Source of the DNA: Gracilariopsis chorda
Lineage: Eukaryota > Rhodophyta > Florideophyceae > Gracilariales > Gracilariaceae
Assembly (NCBI GenBank): GCA_003194525.1
Contig: NBIV01000218.1
Location: 62,001-126,000, forward strand
Direction of reading: 5' to 3'
Length of the DNA stretch: 64,000 bases
Each line of letters opens with the position of its first letter. Within the stretch, counting starts at the first letter, position 1. This document shows, in pieces, positions 35,729 through 46,265 of this stretch. The position numbers and the translations under genes were made by a program. Below the pieces are notes generated by a model, which saw nothing but the letters and a program-made list of their open reading frames with translations, was not told the DNA's origin and searched no databases.

Positions 35729-36308
35729 TAGATGTCGGAAGTCATAAACGAAGAAGGGATGGCAACCTTTTCGCCTGGTTTGAAGGGTGGGAGACCAAGG
35801 TATGGGCAACTGGCACATCGGAAGGCATCCCCGAGAGAACAACTACGCACGAGCTTTTTTGTGGTTTCGATTCCTGCTGCTCTTTTTCGTACACCTCTGC
35901 AAGCCCGCATGAACAATCCTTGCACGGTTTACGCTTTCCTTTGTCATCAGTGGAGCATCCTTTGCCATCGCCATCTGGAATTCCGTCTCTCTGAAGAAGG
36001 TCGTCTTCATCGACGAGTGGTACTTGCTCGTTAGACGAAAGAGCGGCCGCCCAAGCACTGGACTTTGATGCCTGCGGAGCGCTGGCAAGAGAAACAGAGG
36101 TACCTTGTTCGTAATTTGGAAGGCTTGCGCTCAAAGTAGACTGCGATGCTTTCTTGATGTCGATGAAACCCGCCAAAGTCAAGCGAACTTTCACTTCTTC
36201 TGGGGATTCTGAAGGCGGGATTGTTACAGCAACCTGAGTTCCCGGACTTGCTGATGACGCATATGCTGTCAGAGATTCCTGGTCAACCTTTGTAAGTGCG
36301 GCTATCAT
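35728..36308 (-). pseudogene. DRE2: Dre2/anamorsin, copy 2, frameshifted in the second Fe-S motif
   Basis: One C is missing near 35846 (aactacgcac where copies 1 and 3 have aactaccgcac). After QKSSC the frame changes, so the second cysteine cluster (CGSC...CASC) and the C-terminus are replaced by an unrelated 35-residue tail ending at 35742. The first cluster remains. Confidence 0.75.
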
Positions 36309-38809
36309 AGTGATTAACGAAATCAAACGAAGTCCGATGAAGCTCAGAAAACGGAATCGCCGGAATGCTTTGGTCTGTTGCGTCTTCCGCTGCTCTTCCA
36401 GGATTTCGTTCTGACCGGGGTGACGACGATGGCCGCCTTGCGGCCCCCGTCGTCAGTTCCATTGGTTACTGACCATAGAAATCAAGATGACATCAGTGTC
36501 GCAGCAGTACACTGACATGAGCACCTCCTGTGCGTACTGATAAGGCCGCTTTCTACGTTTGAAAATGGACATGCGTTCTTGGCACTGCACCAGGAAAGAA
36601 ATAAACATAATTCATGTTCCCTTAGCGAAAAATTAAAAGCAATCTGATAGAACGATTCTGGCAGTGTCTCGTCCGTGGGGTCGCTCAAGAGCGACCCCAA
36701 AATCGTGGACAATGGACAAGATAGATTTTTGTCCATTTCCATATGTGGAAGGGCCTTACATACTTGGGTATCCACTCTAGCACTGCGTTCAAGTAGCTAC
36801 ATGTACGTGTAGTGGGCCTTGCTGGGAAAAGATTTGGCGCCACAGCCGAAACTTGGTGCTTCCAAGAACGACAGCCACACCTGAGACCGCGTTGGAAGTC
36901 AAGGAACCGTGATGGGTCTCTGATTCAACGCAGATGCCAAGAAAACGTGATACGCCAGATCTGCCTTGACGCTGCGCGCCTTTCTACAGACGTATTCTGG
37001 AGGACGTGGTGGAATCCCGGAGCAACGTGAGGAGTGGACGGGACGCGTCAGCAGCGAAATGGATCCGATTTTCGGCCTCCCTGCAGAAGCCTCACGCCGC
37101 ATTGGCATTGTGAGGGTATGCTGGACTGTCATGAAACAAGGATGCTGCAAGTGGGATGAAGCAATCATTGCCGATGTTACAAAGATCTGATTGTTCTTAG
37201 AAGAACCACTTACGACGCCGTAATTGTGTGTTTAGCTGCGATGCCGAGCTAACACCTATATCTGTAGAGGGTAACAGATTAGGCAGTAAGGCATCGCAAC
37301 AACAATAAATCACAACATGACTACCACACCAACGCAGATGCCGTTATCAACACTTGCACCGTGCATCAACCCTTCGAAGCTCTTCGAAATTCTCCTAGTA
37401 ATCACTAGTTCAGTGGCGTTAGAATCATTTCGAAAAACGACTTTCACATGCTTGTCCACGACGCCCAATTGACATTTGGTTGTACACATTGGAAACTCTT
37501 TGCGCCCCATACTTCGTCTAGCACCATCCGAATCATCAGTAAGAACATGGCCAGAGAAGTTGCTGGTTGATCTGGAGAGAGAGGGTTTTTCTTAGATCAG
37601 TCTCTACCGCAGTCTCGGAATTATGGACAGGAGTCCACATGAACACGCGCGGAGATCGCATCCCTTTTACCACATGTTCAACTTGTCCCCTTCCCAACTC
37701 ACCTTTTCACGTTCAAACCGCGCTCTCCTCGCAGGTTTTGGACCCTGCCTGTCATTCGGGAGAATGTTGAGCAATATCTGAAGAGTGGTGACCATAATAT
37801 ACAGAAAGTACAACGGCTATTAGCTGCAAGTGCTGCATCGGTCATCCCTACTCCGTATTTCTACGTTGCGGACTTTCACGAGACAGGTGCGTCGTCTCGG
37901 ATGAAGGCCGTCAGGCGACTGAACGTGCTTGGAATGTACTGCTATCAGAACATAGAAGCGTACCGGTCCCTTTTTCAGTATACCCATATTTTCCAACTCA
38001 ATGCCGTAGCACGAGCATCTACAGCAGCTCAAACCCCGGGCTCAAAACATCAATCGTTCCCAGCTCGTACTGCGTGTCTGTATCAATGGGGAGCCGTGAA
38101 TACCGTCATTCCTGACATTCAGATAGCGTGAGCATGAAAGACCGAAGGGAGAAAGTGCGCATCATGCAACATTGCGCAACATTGCCTTTTACAGCTAATT
38201 TGAAGGAGAGTAACGTCTTACTGTAGGTCGGGTGGTTGTAGACCCTGGTCTGTGCTTGGGGCTCTACATCTGGATAGCAAATGGTAGCAGTGTACCAAGC
38301 GTAGGCAGCAAAACACTAAAGGCACAGTGCAAACGGTGCTGATGTTGTTTGGCCGGAAGCGTCTGCACATGGGGAAATATGTACCAAGGGTACTGCTGAT
38401 CGCAGTCACCATGTATGATACAGGTCCGAAGAAATGTCCCGTGCAAATTGCTGAAAATCGGACATTTTCTGTAGCCTTCACCACTAATGTGTTAAACTTT
38501 GAAGCACATTTGGAGTGAGAAGCCATAATTTTGCTCCCCCAGTAGACACGGATTCATCCGTTTAGCTATGCACCATGAAAAGAGTTAGCAATCGATCCTT
38601 CTGAGTTGGAGCAGCACGTGCAAAACGAACGTCTCTCTCTCCAAGTTGGACATTCCAACTCTTCGTGACCTAGAGCTTCGTTTTTGCTTCCTGGCCCTGA
38701 CCCGTATTGTGGCTGAATCTCACTTCAACGGCAAAGTACTGCCAGCTCCGTCCTCATTCAAAGGCCCACCCTCCTTATCTTAAAGTTGATTCGTTCTACA
38801 TCAAGAATA

Positions 38810-39765
38810 ATGACTACGAGCAGAGTTTATGGAGTCAATCGTACGTCGGCACGCTTCACAGTGAATGGATATATTAGCACGTTTACTCCGATAGGCAGTT
38901 TCAAATCGGCCAAAACTTGCGGAACCAGGCGTATGAAAGCAATTCATGGCTTCCGGGCTGTTGATAGTTCATCTGATTCCTTGGCGTATCCAACCGGGAA
39001 AAGAAAGTCTGACACTAGAGTGTTTCTCGATATTGGGTTTAGAACGGAGAAGTCATATCATTGCCTCAGGAGGAATTCAAACACCTCCGTGCTCTTCGCT
39101 TCAAAAACGGTGACGAATTCGTTTTATTCAATGGAGCAGGAGATTCTGCTACAGCTGCTCTTCAAAACAAAACAGCCGTTGTCCTCGAAGCTCGTTATAA
39201 AACCACCCATTTGAAAGCTCAGTTTTCGGCACTTATAGCGGTACCGAAAACTGGATCGAGATCAGACTCTATTGTCGAAAAACTCACTGAACTTGGTGCT
39301 GATTGCATCACTTTCATGAGGACTAAGCGAACCATTGCAACTATGCCATCCGCAAACAAGCTAGAGAGATGGAACCGCATTGCAATAGCCGCTTCAAAGC
39401 AGTCTTTACGAGACGTACCTCCAGAGATAGCCGCTATAGACTTTTCCAGCGCCTTGGAAACTGTAGTTCTGCATCCCTTGCCATTCCTGCTATGTTCTAT
39501 GGGAGATCTCTTGCTAAGCAGTTCTTGTCAGACTAGGATACGAAGAGAAAAGCAAGCTTTGGTGATTGTTGGACCAGAAGGGGGATTTGAGATGTCAGAA
39601 GCTAGGCAGCTAACGGAGGCTGGGGCAATCCCAGTATCTCTGGGGAGTAATAGACTACGAATCGAGACTGCTGCAATTGTCTCGGTAGCACTTATTAGCC
39701 AAATTCTTTACACGACTATGATCAGGGAAGATGAAGCCAGCAACAAGTCTAAAAGTCACACTTGA
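38810..39765 (+). pseudogene. RsmE-type methyltransferase, copy 2, one frameshift
   Basis: A single C is missing near 39045 (agaacggag where copy 3 has agaaccggag), shifting the frame after about 78 codons. From 39061 the frame to the stop is fully intact and equals copy 3. Confidence 0.75.
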
Positions 39766-39945
39766 ATCCTTGTTCATTCATAATTGTAGACTTCCTGTGG
39801 GTGACTACCGCTTTTGAGTGACGTATACAGCAACATTTTGCAAGCCGAGAACCTCCGACTAAGACGACGAAAATATGTCCATGACGTCCATAACGTTTCG
39901 AAAAGCTTTCCCTTCACTATTCGCATGAACCAGTGCCAACGAGTC

Positions 39946-40230
39946 TCAACAGCTACAACACCATGCACAAGTTTTTTTGCAGCATTTCTTCTCAGGGGTT
40001 TTCACAAAAAACCTCGGTCTCATCCTGAGCTTGAATTTACCAGGGATTGGAAACGGTTTGCAATTGCAATGAGATGTGTGCGAAGATTTAGAAGATGAAC
40101 TGGATGACTTCGATGAGCAATGAGACGTGGACGAAGAACTGCAATAACACGAATGTTGACTGGGAGGGACAACATTCAATGTTTGCTGTTGAATAAGAAA
40201 GAATGGTTGCATTCCGCAGTTGCCGCACAT
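39946..40230 (-). CDS. Small Cys-rich protein, copy 2
   Basis: Identical 94-codon frame to copy 3 (49476-49760). Confidence 0.35.
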   Translation of the reverse strand: MCGNCGMQPFFLIQQQTLNVVPPSQHSCYCSSSSTSHCSSKSSSSSSKSSHTSHCNCKPFPIPGKFKLRMRPRFFVKTPEKKCCKKTCAWCCSC

Positions 40231-43200
40231 GTGTGGTATAATACGCAATGTTGTTATTGCTTTTGTGGGCCGTGTTCCTAATACCGAAAGCACGATAAGA
40301 GTTTTAGAAGAGAAGCCTTCTCTATCAAGGAAGGCCAGCCAATATGCAATGCTTAGATAGGGTTCGATACACAGGCGGAAAGGAAGACTTCGTCTAATGG
40401 GGAATTTGTTCGGTTCCGAGAATCGCGGTCCTTATATAGTGAGATGCGGATCCTACATATTGTGCGCCTTACTCTTTTTCCCCCTACTTCTCCCTGAACG
40501 GTATTTGACTATCACAATCCTAGACGCCGTGCACCTGGAGCTGATGCATATCTCAGTGCGAGTCCTTTGGAATTGTTTGTTTCAATGTCTTTGCTGTATG
40601 AACGGTACAAGTAAGATATCAGGTACACAAACGAAAAACACGACACGTGACTTTGTGTTAAGGATACACATCCATGTTCACAGCATATGTCAAAGACCGA
40701 CCACCAGGAGCAATTCCGATGAGTATGACCTACACGTGCTTGTTTGAGGCAGTCTGTTTAGTAAATGCTATCAAGGGCTACACGGCAGTCCTTTTGAAAT
40801 GGGCGGGCAGTGTTCAAGAGCAGCACCAGTGAGTCATGCCGCAGTGCGAAATGGAGCAGAGCGAGGGTCGAGTCTGGCGAGGTCGTTGTCACAACGAAAA
40901 TATCGAGCGCATTTCCAAATAGGTAAAGGTTGAGTTCCTTGGTTTCCTGCGGAAAGAGAAGTATCTATAGACGATACTTCTACCCACAATTCAGCAATTA
41001 GGCATTGAGGGCCCATAATAAGCAACAACAACAAAGGTTGAGAAGGACATAGTAGGTAGAGGGGCAGAACCTCTATCATAGAGCTTCATCGCTAAACTAT
41101 TACTCCGTTGGGATAAACAGTAACAAAGCTTCCCTAACCCTTGCTAGATTCGTGTTCGGGCATATGGTTCGTACCCCTGGTAACTGCCATCATTCCCTTG
41201 GCGCCTTGTACCCTTCCATAGTACGACGCCGTACAAAGCTTTTTCAACTTCCAGTGCTCCGAACGTCCCAAGCTATCCACACAAGAGGCCTTCCATACAT
41301 ATTGCGGCCTGTTTTCTCCGTAAACCACTCTTCTAAGTTCACTCCTTCCACACGTATGGCAAGGAGAGAGCGTGACGGACTCTGCTCATAATGCCACTGA
41401 CAAAGAAATCGTGATTTCTGGGCTTCAGGGCATGTGAAACCCGTACCAAGGTATACAAGCCGATTCCTCTCGGCTCAGAATTTTCTTTCGCTGAGACAGG
41501 CACGCCACAAGAAGCCGAGTTGCAGATGCCAATTAAGATACTGCGCCAGATCCTTCGACACTGGTTTCGAGGCGTCCGGGTCTCCGTTGGGGACATTGCG
41601 CGAGTCCATTTCGCTCCAACCGCCTAATGCCATATGTGGCGCAAAGCGGTCGGAACGGAGTCAAACGTGCCACTGGAACGCGGCGGGAACGTGGCGCGCA
41701 AGACCTAAAATTGGGTTCGTTCCTATAGTTATTGTTTGAGTGGTGGCAAAGAAGTTGTTCCGTGGCATATGGTCCCCGCTGAAGCAAAGCAGTTTTAAGC
41801 AATCAACTAAGGGAATGGTCACCTTGCCACTCGGATTCCCACCATTTAGGTGTTCCCAAAGAGCACGCGAGCTATTGCATAGTCGGTACATTTGCCAAGT
41901 CGAAGGATATGTGTGAGTATGTGCGTGAGTGTGTTTATACTGCATAAAATATTTGTTTTGGGCATCGTGATTAATAGGCTGCTTCTGTGATCCGAAACTA
42001 AGGTGTGAAGCCCGCTCTCGCTTTTTATGCAGTACATCTCAACGAAAGTGTGACGGACTTCTAGCAATCCGCTAACCTTTAACCGCTACTCCATCTCGTA
42101 AACGATGTACAGTCGACCTGCGATGCGTTAATTCGTCCCGCTGGACTGTACGAAATAATGCACAAACAGAACAGGGCTCCGCAAGCGTCAACGCTAAATG
42201 GAGATGCGCTTGGGTCTACTAGGGAACTTTACCATGAAGTAGATAAATGGTCTTCTACATCCTAGGAGCTCATACTGTTGTCACAGAATTCCGCTCATGT
42301 AAACCAACACACATACAAAGAAGGCGTCGAACCCCAGAAGTTCCATACGAGCTAACTTTGAAGGTTAGGATTTGACTGTATGAGTGGTCCATGTTGTTCT
42401 TGTTTGATGCAGGCGGACGAGGCCTAACTCCGACATACTCTCTAACAGCTCGTCTCTGCGACAAGGACCACGTTCTCGAAGCAGATCAACTTGCCGATAC
42501 ATTTTGCTTCATCTCGACTTGCATCAACATGAAGGTCGGCACACCACGACGGGCAGATTAGTAACGTTGTGCCTAAAGCGGGACCATTGGCGATTCCCCC
42601 GTGATCCCTCAGCGAAGAAATAATCTCGCGGTCCATAAATCACATCACGCACACAAACATAGCCGATGACACTCTCCAAGACTTCCTTTACTCCTGAAGT
42701 TACAAGGGTAGGGCTTGTGTCCGCAGAATGCAAGCAAGAGGAGAGTCAAGAAATAAGTGCCAGACCACATCTGAGCCGCAGTGGCGTAAGCTCCCTCATG
42801 GGCATTCAAAGAGAACAGGCAAAGCCAAGAGAAATATCCTTTTCGAAGCCTGCAACTCGGCAGCTTTGCCGGCTATCACTGTGTTGCCAACTGCTGAAGA
42901 AAGACTTCTATGTCCGGCATTATCCCCACCGATACAACGATGTACGCTGTATCTTTGTGGCTAAGGACGCCGAGAATGTACGAAATATAAAGCGAGCTGC
43001 CAGAAAAAGTACGTCGCGGTATACATCGAACTGAAACGAGTATGCAGTTGAGGGTTGTCGTTATACACCTCTACCCTTCACAATTGTATGTCTCGAAATC
43101 CTTTTTGGAAGGGCAGCAGTCTAGTCTTCTACCCTTGGTAAAATAGATGCGCAAGATGTACATTGCTTATCGCTGTAGCTGGGTAAGTGTATTGTGAACA

Positions 43201-43265
43201 ACGGAAATCATGTATGGTTTACAAAAGCTCAATTAACTTATTATCTGTATACGTAAACATGGCCT

Positions 43266-45254
43266 TTACTTTGCTAAACGTTCAAAGAAGCGCTCAGTTT
43301 GCTCAACCATCTCGTTCTTACAAGCAACTTCCTGGCTCTCTCCGGTGTCTTTCTTCCACCGCAACAGCACAGTACTTTCCACCATCCCAGAGTCATGAAG
43401 TGCTTGCAATGCTAGACCTCCATGCTTAGACGAAGCATCAGAGAGCGGTGGTAAGAAGTTCACACTTCTGCCAATGTAGACCTGAGCAGCAAGCAGAATT
43501 GAAAACTGAAGCTCACGTGGAAGTGTGCCATACACCTTGATCACTGGAGAGCCAACGTATCTCTTAAAAGACTCAACAATAGTATCAGCTGAACTCATGA
43601 ACAAACAATCCAATCCCACTCGCACTATAACCCGCATCAAACTCGTATCCGCAGTCTTAGAATTGGATCGAAGAAGGTTCTCAATCTTCTCACCAGGTGC
43701 CTTGCTTTCGATAAGCTCTTTCAGTTGACCTTCTAATGCAAGGTAGGGAACAAGGAAAGAAATATTGTTCTGACTTAACATATCTGAAAGCTTGCTTAAC
43801 CCTCGCATAGGATTCCAAAGGCACATGTCAGCAGCTAAGTCGATGTGTAGCCGCTCGGCCACCTGTCGTACCATGTCTTCTCTCTCCTTTTCATCTGGTA
43901 CCGAAGCACTTAGTCTTCCGGAAAGCTCGGCAAAGGTATGTACAGCCAAGTTTGCCCGTCGCTTCGGGTCTTCAACTTCTTGGAGATCACGTCCCAAGAA
44001 CTTCAACCCAAAGTCCTTCCTATTACTCGGATCTAGCTTGCTAGTAGCGGCTGTAGCGCCGATAAATCTCCCCAGAAACTCACCACAGCGTGGGTTGTCA
44101 ATCTCCATATCAGAAAGCTTACGAACAAGTTTGGAAAAGCATTCGCAGAAAATAGTCCCCTCGATTGGTGAGTCCACTAGACCTGCAAATAACTCGATAC
44201 TCTTTTCCTGGTGTGTGATCTTCGAACTGAACGTCGCCATTAGTGCCTCATGCACAAACCCTTTGTAGTTGGGAGCTTTGACTTCGTCTGCAAGAATTTC
44301 CTGCACTTCACTTACTGACGGATTACTCCAGTACTCCTCCATCGCTCCCTTTGCCTTCCTCTTCAAAACCTGTGGGTCCATTAACGCTGACTTAGGCGTA
44401 GGCGCCTTCGGAGCTACTTGATGTTGTGGTCTACGAGATACGGGTTGCCAGAAAGTTGATTTCACCCGTCTCGGATCAGCAGCCTGTGTAGCCCCACTTG
44501 CATCCTTGTCTGAGAGTACTCCAAACGAACCAAATGAAGAGCCTCCTGGTCTCAGAGATCCTACGCGAGAAGCTGATGTCCCAGGCCGAAGGCTCACAGA
44601 AAAGCCGCCAGAAATACCCGACAGAGACCGGCTCGGTTGTCTCTCTAGAGTTCTGTCCAGCCGAGTTTGACCAGACGTGGATCGAGGTTCTGATGGCATG
44701 GTCATACGTGGAACGAAGCCTTGCGGAGCACGGTCACGACTTCCCATGCCACCGCGACCTCTTCTCTCCCGCGCTGCCTGTTGAGCTTCGTGCTTCTTTC
44801 GTTCTTCCTCTTTTGCTTGCTTATGGATCTCGGCAATAGTCTTTGCGCTTGTTTTTTGTCGCCGTACCTTCCACCCATTTGCACGCTGGTCAACAAGGTC
44901 TTGGATCATGAACCTTATTCTAGCCGGGAGGGTGAAGTCGCGACTAAGGTAATCAAAGCGACAGAAGTACTCGTTAATGACTTTAGATGCGCCAGGGTTC
45001 GTCGAAATCTTTGCCCCGGTCTTGCTAACCAGTTTGCACAAAGCTTCCAACACATCCTCTTCTTTGCTCTCGATGCCCAACTTGAGCAATCTGGAAGGGT
45101 AGCACCTCTTGCCCTCTGTCCAAAGCCAAAAAAGGAACGGCTTCTTCTGCTTGAAAAACGACACCTCGTGATAAACAAGAAGTTCCCCCTTTATTGTTTC
45201 ACATGTGAATATGGCTGATGGAACAAGCCACGGTTTGACGCTCGCAACACGCAT
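43266..45254 (-). CDS. Truncated eIF4G C-terminal fragment fused to insert sequence, copy 3
   Basis: 662 codons. Residues 1-54 are insert-derived and resemble nothing; from RLLKLGIESKEEDVLEALCK onward the sequence is residues 815-1422 of the intact eIF4G at 52797-57065. Retained: the last HEAT repeats of MIF4G (probably not foldable as a complete domain), the basic linker with KEEERKKHEA, an Arg/Ser/Gly-rich stretch, the MA3 domain and the C-terminal helical region. Lost: eIF4E-binding region and most of MIF4G (eIF4A/eIF3 surface). The breakpoint is within codon 814/815 at 45092/45093. The ATG shares its A with the Dre2 stop codon on the same strand, so translation, if any, would need reinitiation after Dre2. 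Could equally be an untranslated 3' remnant. Confidence 0.6.
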   Translation of the reverse strand: MRVASVKPWLVPSAIFTCETIKGELLVYHEVSFFKQKKPFLFWLWTEGKRCYPSRLLKLGIESKEEDVLEALCKLVSKTGAKISTNPGASKVINEYFCRFDYLSRDFTLPARIRFMIQDLVDQRANGWKVRRQKTSAKTIAEIHKQAKEEERKKHEAQQAARERRGRGGMGSRDRAPQGFVPRMTMPSEPRSTSGQTRLDRTLERQPSRSLSGISGGFSVSLRPGTSASRVGSLRPGGSSFGSFGVLSDKDASGATQAADPRRVKSTFWQPVSRRPQHQVAPKAPTPKSALMDPQVLKRKAKGAMEEYWSNPSVSEVQEILADEVKAPNYKGFVHEALMATFSSKITHQEKSIELFAGLVDSPIEGTIFCECFSKLVRKLSDMEIDNPRCGEFLGRFIGATAATSKLDPSNRKDFGLKFLGRDLQEVEDPKRRANLAVHTFAELSGRLSASVPDEKEREDMVRQVAERLHIDLAADMCLWNPMRGLSKLSDMLSQNNISFLVPYLALEGQLKELIESKAPGEKIENLLRSNSKTADTSLMRVIVRVGLDCLFMSSADTIVESFKRYVGSPVIKVYGTLPRELQFSILLAAQVYIGRSVNFLPPLSDASSKHGGLALQALHDSGMVESTVLLRWKKDTGESQEVACKNEMVEQTERFFERLAK

Positions 45255-45835
45255 TAGATGTCGGAAGTCATAAACGAAGAAGGGATGGCAACCTTTTCGC
45301 CTGGTTTGAAGGGTGGGAGACCAAGGTATGGGCAACTGGCACATCGGAAGGCATCCCCGAGAGAACAACTACCGCACGAGCTTTTTTGTGGTTTCGATTC
45401 CTGCTGCTCTTTTTCGTACACCTCTGCAAGCCCGCATGAACAATCCTTGCACGGTTTACGCTTTCCTTTGTCATCAGTGGAGCATCCTTTGCCATCGCCA
45501 TCTGGAATTCCGTCTCTCTGAAGAAGGTCGTCTTCATCGACGAGTGGTACTTGCTCGTTAGACGAAAGAGCGGCCGCCCAAGCACTGGACTTTGATGCCT
45601 GCGGAGCGCTGGCAAGAGAAACAGAGGTACCTTGTTCGTAATTTGGAAGGCTTGCGCTCAAAGTAGACTGCGATGCTTTCTTGATGTCGATGAAACCCGC
45701 CAAAGTCAAGCGAACTTTCACTTCTTCTGGGGATTCTGAAGGCGGGATTGTTACAGCAACCTGAGTTCCCGGACTTGCTGATGACGCATATGCTGTCAGA
45801 GATTCCTGGTCAACCTTTGTAAGTGCGGCTATCAT
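45254..45835 (-). CDS. DRE2: Dre2/anamorsin (CIAPIN1), cytosolic Fe-S assembly factor, copy 3
   Basis: 193 residues from the first ATG in frame. Dre2 passes electrons from Tah18/NDOR1 to the cytosolic iron-sulfur assembly machinery. The C-terminal CIAPIN1 domain is complete: cluster A cysteines at about 118, 129, 132 and 134 ([12 protein letters not shown]), cluster B at 154, 157, 165 and 168 ([18 protein letters not shown]), then [12 protein letters not shown]. Upstream, [13 protein letters not shown] and [14 protein letters not shown] match the end of the methyltransferase-like N-terminal domain. The first 50 to 60 family residues are missing from this frame; family-like pieces appear upstream in other frames (SFDFVNHYD, then [10 protein letters not shown]), implying two frameshifts, short introns, or a truncated gene. 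The same condition is seen in all three copies. Confidence 0.82.
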   Translation of the reverse strand: MIAALTKVDQESLTAYASSASPGTQVAVTIPPSESPEEVKVRLTLAGFIDIKKASQSTLSASLPNYEQGTSVSLASAPQASKSSAWAAALSSNEQVPLVDEDDLLQRDGIPDGDGKGCSTDDKGKRKPCKDCSCGLAEVYEKEQQESKPQKSSCGSCSLGDAFRCASCPYLGLPPFKPGEKVAIPSSFMTSDI

Positions 45836-45947
45836 AGTGATTAACGAAATCAAACGAAGTCCGATGAAGCTCAGAAAACGGAATCGCCGGAATGCTTTGG
45901 TCTGTTGCGTCTTCCGCTGCTCTTCCAGGATTTCGTTCTGACCGGGG

Positions 45948-45982
45948 TGACGACGATGGCCGCCTTGCGGCCCCCGTCGTCA
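45948..45982. repeat. Strong GC-rich hairpin upstream of Dre2
   Basis: An 8-base outer stem (TGACGACG with CGTCGTCA), a 2-base internal mismatch, a 6-base inner stem (GGCCGC with GCGGCC) and a 3-base loop. It lies about 110 nt upstream of the Dre2 ATG, inside either the 5' UTR or the displaced N-terminal coding part. Same element at 26892-26926 and 36421-36455. It does not have an IRE-type CAGUGN loop. Confidence 0.6.
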
Positions 45983-46203
45983 GTTCCATTGGTTACTGAC
46001 CATAGAAATCAAGATGACATCAGTGTCGCAGCAGTACACTGACATGAGCACCTCCTGTGCGTACTGATAAGGCCGCTTTCTACGTTTGAAAATGGACATG
46101 CGTTCTTGGCACTGCACCAGGAAAGAAATAAACATAATTCATGTTCCCTTAGCGAAAAATTAAAAGCAAATCTGATAGAACGATTCTGGCAGTGTCTCGT
46201 CCG

Positions 46204-46265
46204 TGGGGTCGCTCAAGAGCGACCCCAAAATCGTGGACAATGGACAAGATAGATTTTTGTCCATT
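46204..46265. repeat. Pair of adjacent perfect hairpins
   Basis: First hairpin 46204-46227: 11-base stem (TGGGGTCGCTC with its complement) and AA loop. Second 46239-46265: 9-base stem (AATGGACAA with TTGTCCATT) and 9-base loop. Both also occur in copies 1 (27148-27171, 27183-27209) and 2 (from 36676). Could be a transcript 3' end or binding site; no function shown. Confidence 0.55.

Larger units (their letters stand above)
32884..42409. repeat. Array unit copy 2
   Basis: Arm 32884-35566, insert 35567-42409. The arm shares with copy 3 the internal-type bases at 32895 (G), 32925 (C), 32959 (A) and 33160 (C). Indels relative to copies 1 and 3 cluster between about 35845 and 37760, and a few occur later. 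Confidence 0.93.
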
